A program made the position numbers and the translations under genes. A stretch of DNA of 64,000 nucleotides, taken from the NCBI RefSeq assembly GCF_030272615.1, contig NW_026729175.1, forward strand, positions 95,577 through 159,576, in the 5' to 3' direction. Source of the DNA: Cryptomeria japonica (taxonomy: Eukaryota > Streptophyta > Pinopsida > Cupressales > Cupressaceae). Below the pieces are notes generated by a model that was not told the origin of the DNA, searched no databases, and saw only the letters and a list, made by a program, of their open reading frames with translations. Positions 35,787 to 48,350 of this stretch are shown piece by piece (the stretch's first letter is position 1; each line of letters starts with the position of its first letter).

Positions 35787-37974
35787 TCCTAGTTCCAGAG
35801 TTGGTAGCGTCAAAATGCAATTTTGATGTACATGCTCTTAAAACCTCATTTCGGAGCTTGTGCCTTGAAAGCCGTGATCTTGGCAGATCAAAATCAATGT
35901 TTTGAAGCACAATAAGGTTTCAAGAGGCAAGTCTCTATTCCATTTTTATGCACATCATTCTCTTAGAAGCTCATTCCGGAGCTTGTACTTGGAAAGATCC
36001 AGATTTGGAGCATCAAAATCAATGTTTGGAGGCACAACAAGTTTCAAAATCTGATTTTGGTGCACATCGTGCTCTGAGAACCTCATTTCGAAGCTTGTGC
36101 CTTAAAAGCCCCGGTTTCGGAGCATCAAAATTAGTGTTTTGCGGCACAACAAGGTTTCAAGATGCAAGCCTCGATTTTAGAGCTAGTAGCATCAAAATTC
36201 TATTTTGATGCAAATTGTGCTCTTAGAACCCTGGTTTACAAATTGTGCTCTTAGAACAAGGTTTCAAGATGCAAGTCTTGATTCAGGAGCAAGTAGCATC
36301 AAAATTTGATTTTGACGCACATAGTGGTCTTACAACCTTGTTTTGATGCTTATGCCTCAAAATCTTTGGTTTCGAAGCATCAAAATTGGTGTTTGGAGGC
36401 ACAACAAGCTTTCAAGACGCAAGTCCCTATTCTAGAGCCTGTAGTGTCAAAACATGATTTTGATTCACATCATGCTCTTAGAACCTCATTCTGGAGGTTG
36501 TGCCTCAAAAGCCTCATTTTTGGAGCATAAAAATTAGTGTTTGGAGGCACAACAAGGTTTCAAGAAACAAGTCCCAATTCAGAGTCCCAATTTAAACATC
36601 CTTTCAAAGCTTCTGCCTCAAAAGCCAGTTTTGGAGTTTCAAAATCAGTGTTTGCACAACAAGGTTTCAAGATTCAAGCCCCGATTCTAGAGCCAGTAGC
36701 ATCAAAATTCAATTTTGATACATATTGTGCTCTTTGAACCCTATTTTAGATATTGTGCCTCGAAAGCCCCAACTTTGAAGCATCAAAATCGATGTTTGGA
36801 GGGACAATAAGGTTTCAAGATGCAAGTCTTGATTCTTGAGCCGGTAGCATCAAAATTTCATTTTGATGCACATCGTGCTCTTAGAACCTTTTTTTGGAGC
36901 TTATGCCTCAAAATCATCAATTTCGAAGCATCAAAATTGCTATTTGGAGGCACAACAAGCTTTCAAGACGCAAATCCCTATTCCGGAGGCCGCCGTGGCA
37001 AAATGTGATTTTGATGCACATTGTGCTCTTAGAACCTCGTTTCAGAGCATGTGGCTTGAAAGCTTCAGTTTTGAAACATCAAAATCAATGTTTAAAGGCA
37101 CAACAAGGTTTCAAGACACAAGTACCGCTTCTCAAGCTAATAGTGTCAAAACATGATTTTGACAAACATGGTGTTCTTAGAACCTCATTTTGGAGATTGT
37201 GCCTCAAAAGCCTCCTTTTTGGAGCATAAAAATCAGTGTTTGGAGGCACGACAAGGTTTCAAGACACAAGTCCCAATTCCAGAGTTTGGAGGCACAACAA
37301 GGTTTCAAGAAGCGAGTCGCTATTCTGGAGCCTGTAGCGTCAAAATTTCATTTTGACGCACATCATTCTCTTAGAAGCTCATTTCGGAGCTTGTGCCTCA
37401 AAAGAGCAAGTTTTGGAGAGTCAAAATCAACGTTTGGAGGCACAACATGGTTTCAAGATGCAAGTCCCGATTCTAGAGTCAATAGCATCAAAATCTGATT
37501 TTAGCGTACATCATGCTTTTAAAACCTCATTCTGAAGCTTGTGCCTCAAAAGCACTGGTTTCAGAGCATCAAAATCAGTGTTTTGAGGCACAACAAGGTT
37601 TCAAGATGCAAGCCCTGATTCTAGAGCTAGTAGCATCAAAATTCAATTTTGATGAACATTGTGATCTTAGAACCCTGTTTTAGAAATTGTGCCTCAAAAG
37701 CCCTAGTTTTGGAGCATCAAAATCGATGTTTGGAGGCACAACAAGGTCTCAAGATTCAAGTCCTGATTCTGGAGCAAGTAGCGTCAAAATTTGATTTTGA
37801 TACACATAGTGCTCTTAGAACCTTTTTTTGGAGTTTATGCGTCAAAATCGTTGATTTCGTAGCATCAAAATTGGTGTTAGGAAGCAGAAGAAGCTTTCAA
37901 AACGCAAGTCCTTATTCTAGAGCTTGTAATGTCAAAGCGTTATTTTGATGCACGTTGTGCTCTTAGAACTTCGT

Positions 37975-40900
37975 TTTCAAAATCATTGTTTTGAGGCACA
38001 ACAAGGTTTCAAGATGCAAGACCCTATTCTAGAGCCAGTAGCATCAAAATTCAATTTTGATGCATATTGTGCTCTTAGAACCCTGCTTTAGAAATTGTGC
38101 TTCAAAAGCCCCAGTTTTGGAGCATCAAAATCGATATTTGGAGGCAAATCAACCTTTCAAGATGCAAGTCCCTATTTCGAAGCTTGTAGTGTCAAAACGT
38201 GATTTTGGAGCGTGTAACTCAAAAGCTCCAGTTTCAAAATATCAAAATCAATGTTTAAAGGCACAACAAGGTTTCGAGAGACAATTATCGATTCTCAAGC
38301 TGATAGCATCAAAACATGATTTTGACAAACATGGTGTTCTTAGAACCTCATTTCGGAGGTGGTGCCTCAAAAGCCTCGTTTAAGGAGCATAAAATTTAGT
38401 GTTTGGAGGCACAACAAGGTTTCAAGACACAAGTCCCAATTCCAGAGTCGGTAGCGTCAAAACGCAATTTTGAAGTACATCGTGCTCTTAGAACCTCATT
38501 TCGGAGCTTGTAGTGTCAAAATTTGATTTTGATGCACATCGTTCTCTTAGAACCTTGTTTCGAAGCTTGCACCTCGAATGCCTTAGTGTCGCAATATAAA
38601 AATTGGTGTTTGGAGGCACAACAAGGTTTGGAGATGCAAGTCCCGATCCCAGAGCCGGTAGTGTCAAAATGCGATTTTGAAGCACATTGTTCTCTTAGAA
38701 CCTTATTTAGAAGCTTGTCCCTCAAAAGCCCCGGTTTGAGAGCATCAAAATTGGTATTTGGAGGCACAAGGTTGCAAGACGCAAGTCGCGATAGCCGGTA
38801 GCATCAAAATGTGATTTTGACGCACATGGTGCTCTTAGAGCCTCGTTTCCGGAGCTTGTGCCTCGAAAGCCCTGATTTTGAAACATCGAAATCAGTGTTC
38901 GGAGGCACAACAAGGTTTCAAGATGCAAGCCCCGATTCTAGAGCTAGTAGCATCAAAATTGAATTTTTATGCACATTGTGCTCTTAGAACCCTATTTTAG
39001 AAATTGTGCCTCAAAAAACCCCGATTTTGGAGCATCAAAATCGATGTTCGGAGGCACAACAAGGTTTCAAGACACAAGTCCCAATTCCAAAGTCAGTAGC
39101 ATCAAAACACAATTTTGATGTACATTGTGGTCTTACTCATTTCAGAGCTTGTGCATTGAAAGCCCCAATTTTGGCGAACATCAAAATCAATGTTTTGAGG
39201 CACAAAAAGGTTATAAGAAGAAAGTCCCTATTCCAGAGCCTAAAGCGTCAAAATTCCATTTTGACGCACATCATTCTCTTAGAAGCTCATTTGGAGCATC
39301 AAAATCCATGTTTGGAGGCACAATAAAGTTTCAAGATGCAAGTCCTGATTCTAGAGTCAATAGCATCAAAATTTGATTTTCACGGACATCGTGTTCTTAG
39401 AACCTCATTTCAAAGCTTGTGCCTCGAAAGCCCCATTTTCGGAGCATCAAAATCAGGGTTTTGAGGCAAAACAAGGTTTCAAGATCCAAGGCTCGATTCT
39501 AGAGCCAATAGCATCAAAATTCAATTTTGATTCACATTGTGCTCTTAGAACCCTGTGTTATAAATTGTGTCTCAAAAGCATCAATTTTGGAGCATCAAAA
39601 TCGATGTTAGGAGGCACAACAAGGTTTGAAGATGCAAGTCCTTATTTTGGAGCCGGTAGTGTCAAAATTTGATTTTGACGCACATCGTGCTCTTAGAACC
39701 TTGTTTTGGAGCTTATGCCTCAAAATATTTGGTTTCAAAGCATCAAAATTGGTGTTTGGAAGCACAACAATGTTTCAAGATGCAAGACCTGATTCTAAGC
39801 ATGTGCCTCGAAAGCCCTAGTTTTTTAGCATCAAAATCAGTGTTTTGAGGCACAACAAGGTTTCAAGATGCAAGACTCGATTCTAGAGCTAGTAGCATGA
39901 AAATTCAATTTTGATGCATATTATGCTGTTCGAACCCTGTTTTAGAAATTGTACCTCAAAAGCCCTAGTTTTGGAGCATCAAAATCGATGTTTGGAGGCA
40001 CAACAAGGTTTCAAGATGCAAGTCCTAATTTTGGTGCCCGTAGCGTTAAAGTTTGATTTTGACGCACATCATGCTCTTAGAACCTTGTTTTGGAGCTTAT
40101 GCCTCAAAATCTTTGGTTTCAAAGCATCAAAATTGGTTTTTTCAGGCACAACAAGCTTTGAAGATGCAAGTCCCTATTTTGGAGCCTGTAAAGTCAAAAC
40201 ATGATTTTGATGCACATCGTTCTCTGAGAACCTCATTTCAGAGCGTGTGGCTCGAAAGCTCCAGTTTCAAAACATCAAAATCAATGTTTAAAGGCAAACA
40301 AAGGTTTCACGACACAAGTCCTGATTGTCAAGCTGATAGCGTCAAAACACTATTTTGACAAACATGGTGTTCTTAGAACCTCATTACGGAGGTTGTGCCT
40401 CAAAAGCGTCATTTTTGGAGAATAAAAATTAGTGTTTGGAAGCACAACAATGTTTAGGGACACAAGTCCCAATTCCAGAGTCGGTAGCGTCAAAACACAA
40501 TTTTGATGTACATCGTGCTCTTAGAACCTCATTTTGGAGCTTGTGCCTTGAAAGCCCTGATTTTCGAACATCAAAATTAGTGTTTGGAGGCGCAACAAGG
40601 TTTAAAGAAGCAAGTCCCTATACATCATTCTCTTAGAAGCTCGTTTCGGAGCTTGTGCCTCGAAAGACCCAATTTTGGAGCGTCAAAATCAATGTTTGGA
40701 GGCACATCAAGGTTTCAAGACGCAAGTCCCGATTCTAGAGTCAATAGCATCAAAATATGATTTTGGCGCACATCGTGCTCTTAGAACCTCATTTCAAAGC
40801 TTGTGCCTCGAAAGCCTCGGTTTTGGAGCATCAAAATCAGTCTTTTGAGGCACAAGAAGTTTGTAAGATGCAAGTCCTTATTCTAGAGCGGTTAGCATGC

Positions 40901-43900
40901 ACATTGTGCTCTTAGAACCTTATTTTGAAGCTTATGCCTCAAAATCTTCGGTTTCGAAGCATCAAAATGTGTGTTTGGAGACACAACAAGCTTTCAAGAC
41001 GTAAGTCCCTATTCCAGAGCTTGTAGTGTCAAAACATGATTTTTATGTACATCATGCTCTTAGAACCTCATTTCGGAGCGTGTGGCTCGAAAGCTCTAGT
41101 TTCAAAACATCAAAATCAATGTTTAAAGGCTCAACAAGGTTTCAAGACACAAGTCTCGATTCTCAAGCTCATAGTGTCAAAACATGATTTTGACGAACAT
41201 GGTGTTCTTAGAACCTCATTTAAGAGGTTATGCCTCAAAAGCCTCATTTTGGAGTGCAAAAATTAGTGTTTGGACGCACAACAAGGTTTCAAGACACAAG
41301 TCCCTATTCCGGATCCTATAGAGTCAAAATTCCATTTTCACGCATGCACATCATTCTCTTAGAAGTTCATTTCGGAGGTTGTGCCTCGAAAGACCCAGTT
41401 TTGTAGCATCAAAATTAATGTTTCGAGGCACAACAAGGTTTCCAGATGCAAGCCCCGATTCTAGAGCCAGTAGCATCAAAATTCAATTTTCATGCACATT
41501 GTGCTGTTAGAACCCTGTTTTAGAAATTGTGCCTCAAAAGCCACAGTTTTGGAGCATCAAAACCGATGTTTGGAAGAACAAGTTTCAAGATGCAAGTCTT
41601 GAGCCCGTAGCATCAAAATTTGATTTTGATGCACATCGTGTTCCTAGAATGTTTTGGAGCTTATGCCTCAAAATTTTCGGTTTCGCAACATCAAAATTGG
41701 TGTTTGGAGACACAACAATCTTTCAAGATGCAAATCCCTATTCCGGAGCCTGTAGTGTCAAAACGCAATTTTGATGTACATCATGCTCTTAGAACCTCAT
41801 TTCAGAGCTTGTGCCTTTAAAGCACTGATTTTGGAACATCAAAATCAGTGTTTGGAGGCACAATAGGTTTAAAGAAGCAAATCCCTATTCCGAAGCCTGA
41901 AGAGTTAAAATTCCATTTTGACGCACATCATTCTCTTAGAAGCTCATTTCTGAGCTTGTGCCTCAAAAGAAATAGTTTTTGAGCATCAAAATCAATATTT
42001 GGAGGCACAACAAAGTTTCAAGATGCAAGTCCCGATTCTAGAGTCAATAGCGTCAAAATCAAATTTTGATGCACATCTTGTTCTTAGAACCTCATTTCGA
42101 AGCTTGTGCCTTGAAAGCCCCAGTTCCGGAGCATCAAAATCAATGTTTTGAGGCAAAACAAGGTTTCAAGATCCAAGCCCCGATTCTTGAGCCAATAGCA
42201 TCAAAATTCAATTTTGATTCACATTGTGCTCTTAGAACCCTGTGTTATAAATTGTGTCTCAAAAGCCCCAATTCTGGAGCATCAAAATCAATCTTAGGAG
42301 GCACAGCAAGGTTTGAAGATGCAAGTCTTGATTATGGAGCCCGTAGCGTCAAAAATTGATTTTGACGCACATCGTGCTTTTACAACCTTGTTTTGGAGCT
42401 TATGCCTAAAAATCTTCGGTTTCAAAACATCAAAATTGGTGTGGCTCGAAAGCTCTAGTTTCAAAACATCAAAATCAATGTTTAAAGGCACAACAAGGTT
42501 TCAAGACACAGGTCCCGATTCTCAAGTTGATAGTGTCAAAAAATGATTTTGACAAATATGGTGTTCTTAGAAACTCATTCAGGAGGTTGTGCCTCAAAAG
42601 CCTCATTTTTGGAACATAAAAATTAGTGTTTGGAGGCGCAACAAGGTTTCAAGACACAAGTCCCAACTCCAGAGTCGGTAGCGTCAAAATACAATTTTAA
42701 TGTACACCATGCTCTTAGAACCTCATTTCGGAGCTTGTGCCTTGAAAGCATTGATTTTGGAACATAAAAAAGTGTTTGGAGGCACAACAAGGTATCAAGA
42801 AGCAAGTCCCTATTCCGGATCCTGTAGCGTTAAAATTCTATTTTGACGCACATCAATCTCTTAGAAGCTCATTTCGGAGCTTGTGCCTCGAAAGGCCCAC
42901 TTTTGGAGCGTCAAAATGAATGTTTCGAGGCAGAAAAAGGTTTCAATATGCAAGTCTCGATTCCAGAGCCAGTAGTATCAAAATGAGATTTTGAAGCAAA
43001 TTGTGCTCTGAGAACCTTATTTTGGAGCTTGTCCCTCGAAAGCCCCAGTTTGGGAACATCAAAATTGGTGTTTGGAGGCACAAGGTTGCAAGATGCAAGT
43101 CTCCATTCTAGAGTCAATAGCGTCAAAATCTGATTTTGGTGCAAATCGTGCTCTTAGAACCTCATTTCAAAGCTTGTGCCTCGAAAGACCCGGTTTCGGA
43201 GCATCAAAATCAATGTTTTTTGGCACAACAAGGTTTCAAGATACAAGCCCCGATTCTAGAGCCAGTAGCATCAAAATTCTATTTTGATGCACATTGTGCT
43301 CGTAGAACCCTGTTTTAGAAATTGTGCCTCAAAAGCCCCAGTTTTGGAGCATCAAAATCGATGTTTGCAACCACAACAAGGTTTCAAGATGCAAGTCCTG
43401 ATTCTAGAGCCTCTAGCGTCAAAATTTGATTTTGATGGACGTCATGCTCTTAGAACCTTGTTTTGGAGCTTATGCCTCAAAATATTTGGTTTCGCAGCAT
43501 CAAAATTGGTGTTTGGAGGCACAACAAGCTTTCAAGAATTCCGGACCCTGTATTATCAAAACATGATTTTGATGCACATCATGCTCTTAGAACCTCGTTT
43601 CGGAGCATGTGGCTCGAAAGCTCCAGTTTCAAAACATGAAAATTAATATTTAAATGCACAACAAGGTTTGAAGACACAAGTCCTGATTCTCAAGCTGATA
43701 GCGTCAAAAGACAATTTTGACAAACAAGGTGTTCTTAGAACCTCATTTCGGAGGTTGTGCCTCAAAAGCCTCATTTTTGGAGCATAAAAATTAGTGTTTG
43801 GAGAGGCACAACAAGGTTAAAAGGTGCAAGTCCCAATTCCAAAGTCGGTAGCGTCAAAATGCAATTTAGATGTACATCGTGCTCTTAAAACCTCATTTTG

Positions 43901-44301
43901 GAGCTTGTGCCTTGAAAGCCTTGATTTTGGAACATCAAAGTCAGCGTTTGGAGGCACGACAAGGTTTCAAGTAGCAAGTCCCTATTCTGGAGCCGGCAGC
44001 ATAAACATTTAGACTCACATCATGCTTTAGAACCTTGTTTTGGAGCTTATGCCTCAAAACAAGTCCCAATTCTAGAGTCGGTAGCGTCAAAACGCAATTT
44101 TGATGTACATCATGCTCTTAGAACCTCATTTCCGAGCTTGTGCCTTGAAAGCCCTGGTTTTGGAACAAAAAAATTAGTGTTTGGAGGCACACAACAAGGT
44201 TTCAAGAAGCAAGTCCCTATTCCGGAGCCTCTAGCGTCAAAATTTCATTTTGACGCATATTATTCTCTTAGAAGCTCATTTCGGAGCTTGTGCCTCAAAA
44301 G
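37975..44301 (+). repeat. 6.3-kb duplicated block, member 2
   Basis: This is the partner of 29240-35786, with 2.19 kb of other satellite between them. Relative to member 1 it lacks 30 bases near 39290 and 149 bases (one monomer) near 43085. The left end is ragged: CGTTTTCAAAATCATTG at about 37975 replaces a longer word in member 1. Confidence 0.92.
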
Positions 44302-45000
44302 ACCCAGTTTTGGAGCATCAAAATCAATGTTTGAAGGCACAACAAGGTTTCTAGACAAAAGTCCTGATTCTCGAGCTGATAGCATCAAAAAATGATTTTG
44401 ACAAACATGGTTTTCTTAGAACCTCATTTCGGAGGTTATGCCTCAAAAGCCTCATTTTTGGAGCATAAAAATTAGTGCTTAGAGACACAACAAGGTTTCA
44501 AGACACAAGTCCCAATTCCAGAGTCGGTACCATCAAAATACAATTTTGATGTACATCGTGCTCTTAGAACCTAATTTCGAAGCTTCTGCCTTGAAAGCCC
44601 TGATTTTGGAACATCAAAGTCAGTGTTTGGAGGCACAATAAGGTTTCAAGAAGCAAGTCCGTATTCTAGAGCCAGTAGCGTCAAAATTTGATTTAGACGC
44701 ACATCATGCTCTTAGAACCTTGTTTTGGAGCTTATGCCTCAAAACAAGTCCCACTTCTAGAGTCGGTAGCGCCAATTCTAGAGTCGGTAGCGTAAAAACG
44801 CAATTTTGAAGTACATCGTGCTCTTAGAACTTCATTTTGGAGGTTGTGCCTTGAAAGTCCTGGTTTTGGAACAAAAAAATCAGTGTTTGGGGGCACACAA
44901 AAAGGTTTCAAGAAGCAAGTCCCTATTCCGGAGCCTCTAGCATCAAAATTCCATTTTGACGCATATTATTCTCTTAGAAGCTCATTTCAAAGCTTGTGCG
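44035..45000 (+). repeat. Local 0.7-kb tandem duplication with shared junction
   Basis: The rare fusion GCCTCAAAACAAGTCCCA, type F joined to the second half of type A, occurs near 44047 and again near 44738. Both are followed by a B monomer with GGAACAAAAAAAT and GGCACACAA. The same fusion exists at about 35540 in block member 1. The second copy also carries a short internal duplication of TCTAGAGTCGGTAGCG near 44757-44793. Confidence 0.8.
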
Positions 45001-45789
45001 TCGAAAGCCCTGGTTTTGGAGCATCAAAATCATTGTTTTGAGGCACAACAAGGTTTCAAGATGCAAGCCTTCATTCCAAAGCCTGTAGAGTCAAAACGTG
45101 ATTTACATGCACATCGTGCTCTTAGAACCTTGTTTTAGAGTGTGTGTCTCGAAAGCTCTAGTTTCAAAACATCAAAATCAATGTTTAAAGGCACAACAAG
45201 GCTTCAAGTCACAAGTCCCGATTCTCAAGCTGATAGCATCAAAACACGATTTTGACAAATATGGTGTTCTTAGAACCTCATTTCAGAGATTGTGCCTCAA
45301 AAGCCTCCTTTTTGGAGCATAAAAATCAGTGTTTGGAGGCACGACAAGGTTTCAAGACACAAGTCCCAATTCCAGAGTCAGTAGCGCCAAAACACAATTT
45401 TGATGTACATCGTGCTCTTAGAACCTCATTTCAGAGCTTGTGCCTTGAAAGCATTGATTATAGAACATAAAAATCAGTGTTTGGAGGCACAACAAGGTAT
45501 CAAGAAGCAAGTCCCTATTCCAGATCCTGTAGTGTTAAAATTCTATTTTGACGCGCATCAATCTCTTAGAAGCTCATTTCGGAGCTTGTGCCTCGAAAGA
45601 CCCACTTTTGGAGCGTCAAAATCAATGTTTCGAGGCACAAAAAGGTTTCAAGATGCAAGTCCCGATTCTAGAGTCAATAGTGTCAAAATTTAATTTTGGT
45701 GCACATCGTGCTCTAAGAACCTCATTTCGAAGCTTGTTCCTCAAAAGCCCCAATTTTGGAGCATCAAAATCAGTGTTTTGAGGCACAAC

Positions 45790-47138
45790 TAGTTGTTGTT
45801 CACCAAAAGTGATAACCCAAGACACCTGTAAATCTATCTATGAGATAGCCAATCTCAATCAATGAAACACTTCAGGGTTGGGACAACATAACATACGATC
45901 CTAATGATCCTCCTGCACTTCAGGTTCTGCTAGACCTAGGGGGGGACACCCTTTTGATGCATTGAATACAACAATCACAAACACAAGACTGCATCAACAA
46001 TGAGCAGACAAACCTTCCACAAGCTCACCAAATTAGGTAACATGTACAGATGGGCTGGATCTTATACAAATAATAGGTGAAATAGAGCTTTGGAAGGACA
46101 GAACATTAACCCCTAAACATAAAGGGAAATAGATTTATCTTTAAAAATGTATATCTGAGACCATTCCCAAATCTGTCAAAGACTAGTGCCTTGTTCATTG
46201 GGCAGGAGAGTCACTCACAGAACTACAAATATGAATCATAGATGCAAGTTTGTTTTCCTTAAACAAGATATTCATGCATCAATACCTTATATTAATGCAC
46301 TATTTGATTCATTCACAAATTCATCAGATCTGGATACATATTTCGTTATTTATGACTGACTATAGAATTTAAACTCTTCATTGAAGAATGCCTACAGACA
46401 ATCATACAATCTCCTTGAGATGACAAATTTCATCCTCCTTGAGGATTGAATTCATAATAATGAAAAAAAACATATCACAAAGACAATCTTGTGAGAAATT
46501 ACTCATGCCTGACACCAGTAAGACCTGCAATTAAAACCATATTTACAACACTGCACTGCAATCTCTATACCCTGAAACCAAACAGAAGCATTTACAAACT
46601 TGGGTCAAAATCTTCAGAAAATGGAAGCCATCAAATCTGGAGTATTTTCCAAATTTTTGGAACCTTTACAACTGAGAAGAATTCGGAATAAAAAGAGGAG
46701 GGAAGAAAATCAAATCTGCAACTGAATTGCCAAGTGTCTCCTCTCTAACTGAATTTTGTTCCCATGGAAGCTGCCTCCAAAATATCCCACATTTGTCAAA
46801 ATTAACCTCATAATCAAATTCCTCACTCCGAGAGCTTTCCGGCGATATATAATACTTTATATTTTGGCCAAAATTTAGACCTTGGGCGAATTAATTCCCA
46901 TTTGTGCTCAGTCATTTAAATATTTCGAATTTTAATATAGTCAGAACTATATCATTTATTCATTTTAATTTTGATTTTTTGCCTCCATTTGGTCCTGACG
47001 CTTTTGCCACGTGGCGGCCTCCGATTGGTCAATGGGGTTGATTGGACGCCACCTGGGATGACACCTCATCACTGCCATGTCATCTGCTTTGTCACTACCA
47101 CGTGTACACCACCTTAGCGCCACATCATCGCCACTGGA
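45790..47138 (-). other. Non-satellite, promoter-like segment, copy 2
   Basis: This near-identical copy of 237-1565 lies 45,558 bases away in the same orientation. The first 300 bases show about four differences from copy 1. It keeps the TATA-like word (46844-46854) and two CACGTG cores (47008-47013, 47099-47104). One change replaces TTGGTCGC with a longer stretch between the last two G-boxes. The right edge diverges from copy 1 after CACTGGA, where a different non-satellite sequence follows. As in copy 1, no protein-coding frame is convincing. The minus-strand reading, from promoter into the satellite on the left, is inference. Confidence 0.6.
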
Positions 47139-47140
47139 CC

Positions 47141-47281
47141 GCGAAGACGTAATTTTCAATGTGGTCAAAACACCTTTCTGGAGCTCGCCGTCTGATAGGC
47201 GTGTACTCTGATATACAAGGATGACTTCTACCAAACGGTTTCTCAAGACGAGTCCCGAGCGAAGAGATATTAATTTCCAAA
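47141..47281. repeat. Direct repeat unit, copy 1 (141 bp)
   Basis: The unit runs from GCGAAGACGTAATTTTC to TTAATTTCCAAA. It contains CCAAACGGTTTCTC and CAAGACGAGTCCCGA. The copies are otherwise identical over the rest of their length, so this duplication is young. Confidence 0.9.
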
Positions 47282-47384
47282 CGGACAACAAGCAAACCTC
47301 TGGAAATGATCGGTATCGTTTTCGGATCATTAAACTGAGTTTCGCAACTTTCAGGCAATTACGCCGCAATTTTTGCATTTAATC

Positions 47385-47509
47385 GCGAAGACGTAATTTT
47401 CAATGTGGTCAAAACACCTTTCTGGAGCTCGCCGTCTGACATACAAGGATGACTTCTACCAAACGGTTTCTCAAGACGAGTCCCGAGCGAAGAGATATTA
47501 ATTTCCAAA
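47385..47509. repeat. Direct repeat unit, copy 2 (125 bp)
   Basis: This is the same unit as 47141-47281, minus TAGGCGTGTACTCTGA between flanking TCTGA words. That is a typical slippage or microhomology deletion. It starts 244 bases after copy 1. Confidence 0.9.
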
Positions 47510-48350
47510 AATGCCCAACTTGCTTTGTCGACACTATGGACCTGATGAAGTCAATGTTCTGGCAACACATGATGCCTTTCTTAAAAATACCAAACGACCT
47601 CCGTGGGTCCTCAAATTTGAAACACGGGTACCTTAGGTACATATTAAATCTTTGAATTCTCAATTCGATCACCAGACTGACAGGATGCAAACGGCGCGCT
47701 CACCAAAACGGCTACATTAACTGATATAACACTGGAGTGCGGACAACTGAATTTGATGGCAAAATGAGCTCTTTTGAAAATCGATCAAACGGATTGGTAG
47801 AGCCTTGAAATTTGAAACGTAGCTCACCATTTATACCAACATTAGCCTGGAACAAACATTCTGACATGACGCTCACCAGGACATTTTTACACTTGTGCAA
47901 ACATCACAAACTACAAACGGATTGAGCTTTGAAAACTGAGCAAACGGATTCATAAGGACTTGAAATTTTGCATGTTGACTCACATTTATGCATAAAATTC
48001 AATCCATTTTGAAATTCTTCATGATAATAAACATGGCAAAAGATATAAACACCCAAAGTAGGCTACTTAATAAAATTTGCACTTGTGCCTAAAATGCACT
48101 TCCAGCTCACCCCTCAAACTGGGTACCTCATAAACTTATCCAAATTGACTTTTGAAAGTTGCACATCACTGAATAGGCCAAATGAAAGGTGTGGGACATG
48201 AATCCTGAGCCTTACCCTATGAAAATCAACTGGCTCCATTTTACCCCCTTGCTAAGTAGGCCATTCAAACTGACTTATTTTAATCATTTGGAAATGCCGG
48301 GCAAATTTTTGAAATGGGCCTATAAACTTGACTCAATTTTAAGTAGTCCC

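Larger units (their letters stand above)
19710..45789 (+). repeat. 148-bp satellite, 26-kb continuous + block
   Basis: This is the longest single-orientation run. It mixes 7-mer and 9-mer HOR units. H and I type monomers appear near 19855-20160, 22250-22550, 26998-27300, 29850-30130, 34310-34500, 38545-38830 and 42980-43085. It contains both members of the 6.4-kb duplication and one member of the 2.5-kb duplication. Local damage includes a deleted dyad at about 23508, a compressed region at 35460-35560, fragments at 36570-36680, and a 0.7-kb tandem duplication near 44040-45000. It ends in type D at GAGGCACAAC, where promoter-like copy 2 begins. Confidence 0.95.
47139..48350. other. Non-satellite DNA with internal direct repeats
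   Basis: About 1.2 kb, absent from the first copy of the neighbouring segment. It begins with a 141-base unit at 47141-47281 that is repeated at 47385-47509. The second copy lacks 16 bases between two TCTGA words. Farther on, CAAACGGATT occurs at 47786, 47914 and 47941 in related contexts (TTGAAAAC, ACTTGAAATTTTG). I recognise no protein, RNA gene or transposon terminus. The satellite resumes at ACACAAGGTTTCAAG. Confidence 0.65.

Noticed and set aside
46965..47690. Minus-strand frames over the 141-base direct repeat
   Set aside because: The repeated peptide simply reflects the DNA duplication. The frame crosses the boundary between two unrelated segments.
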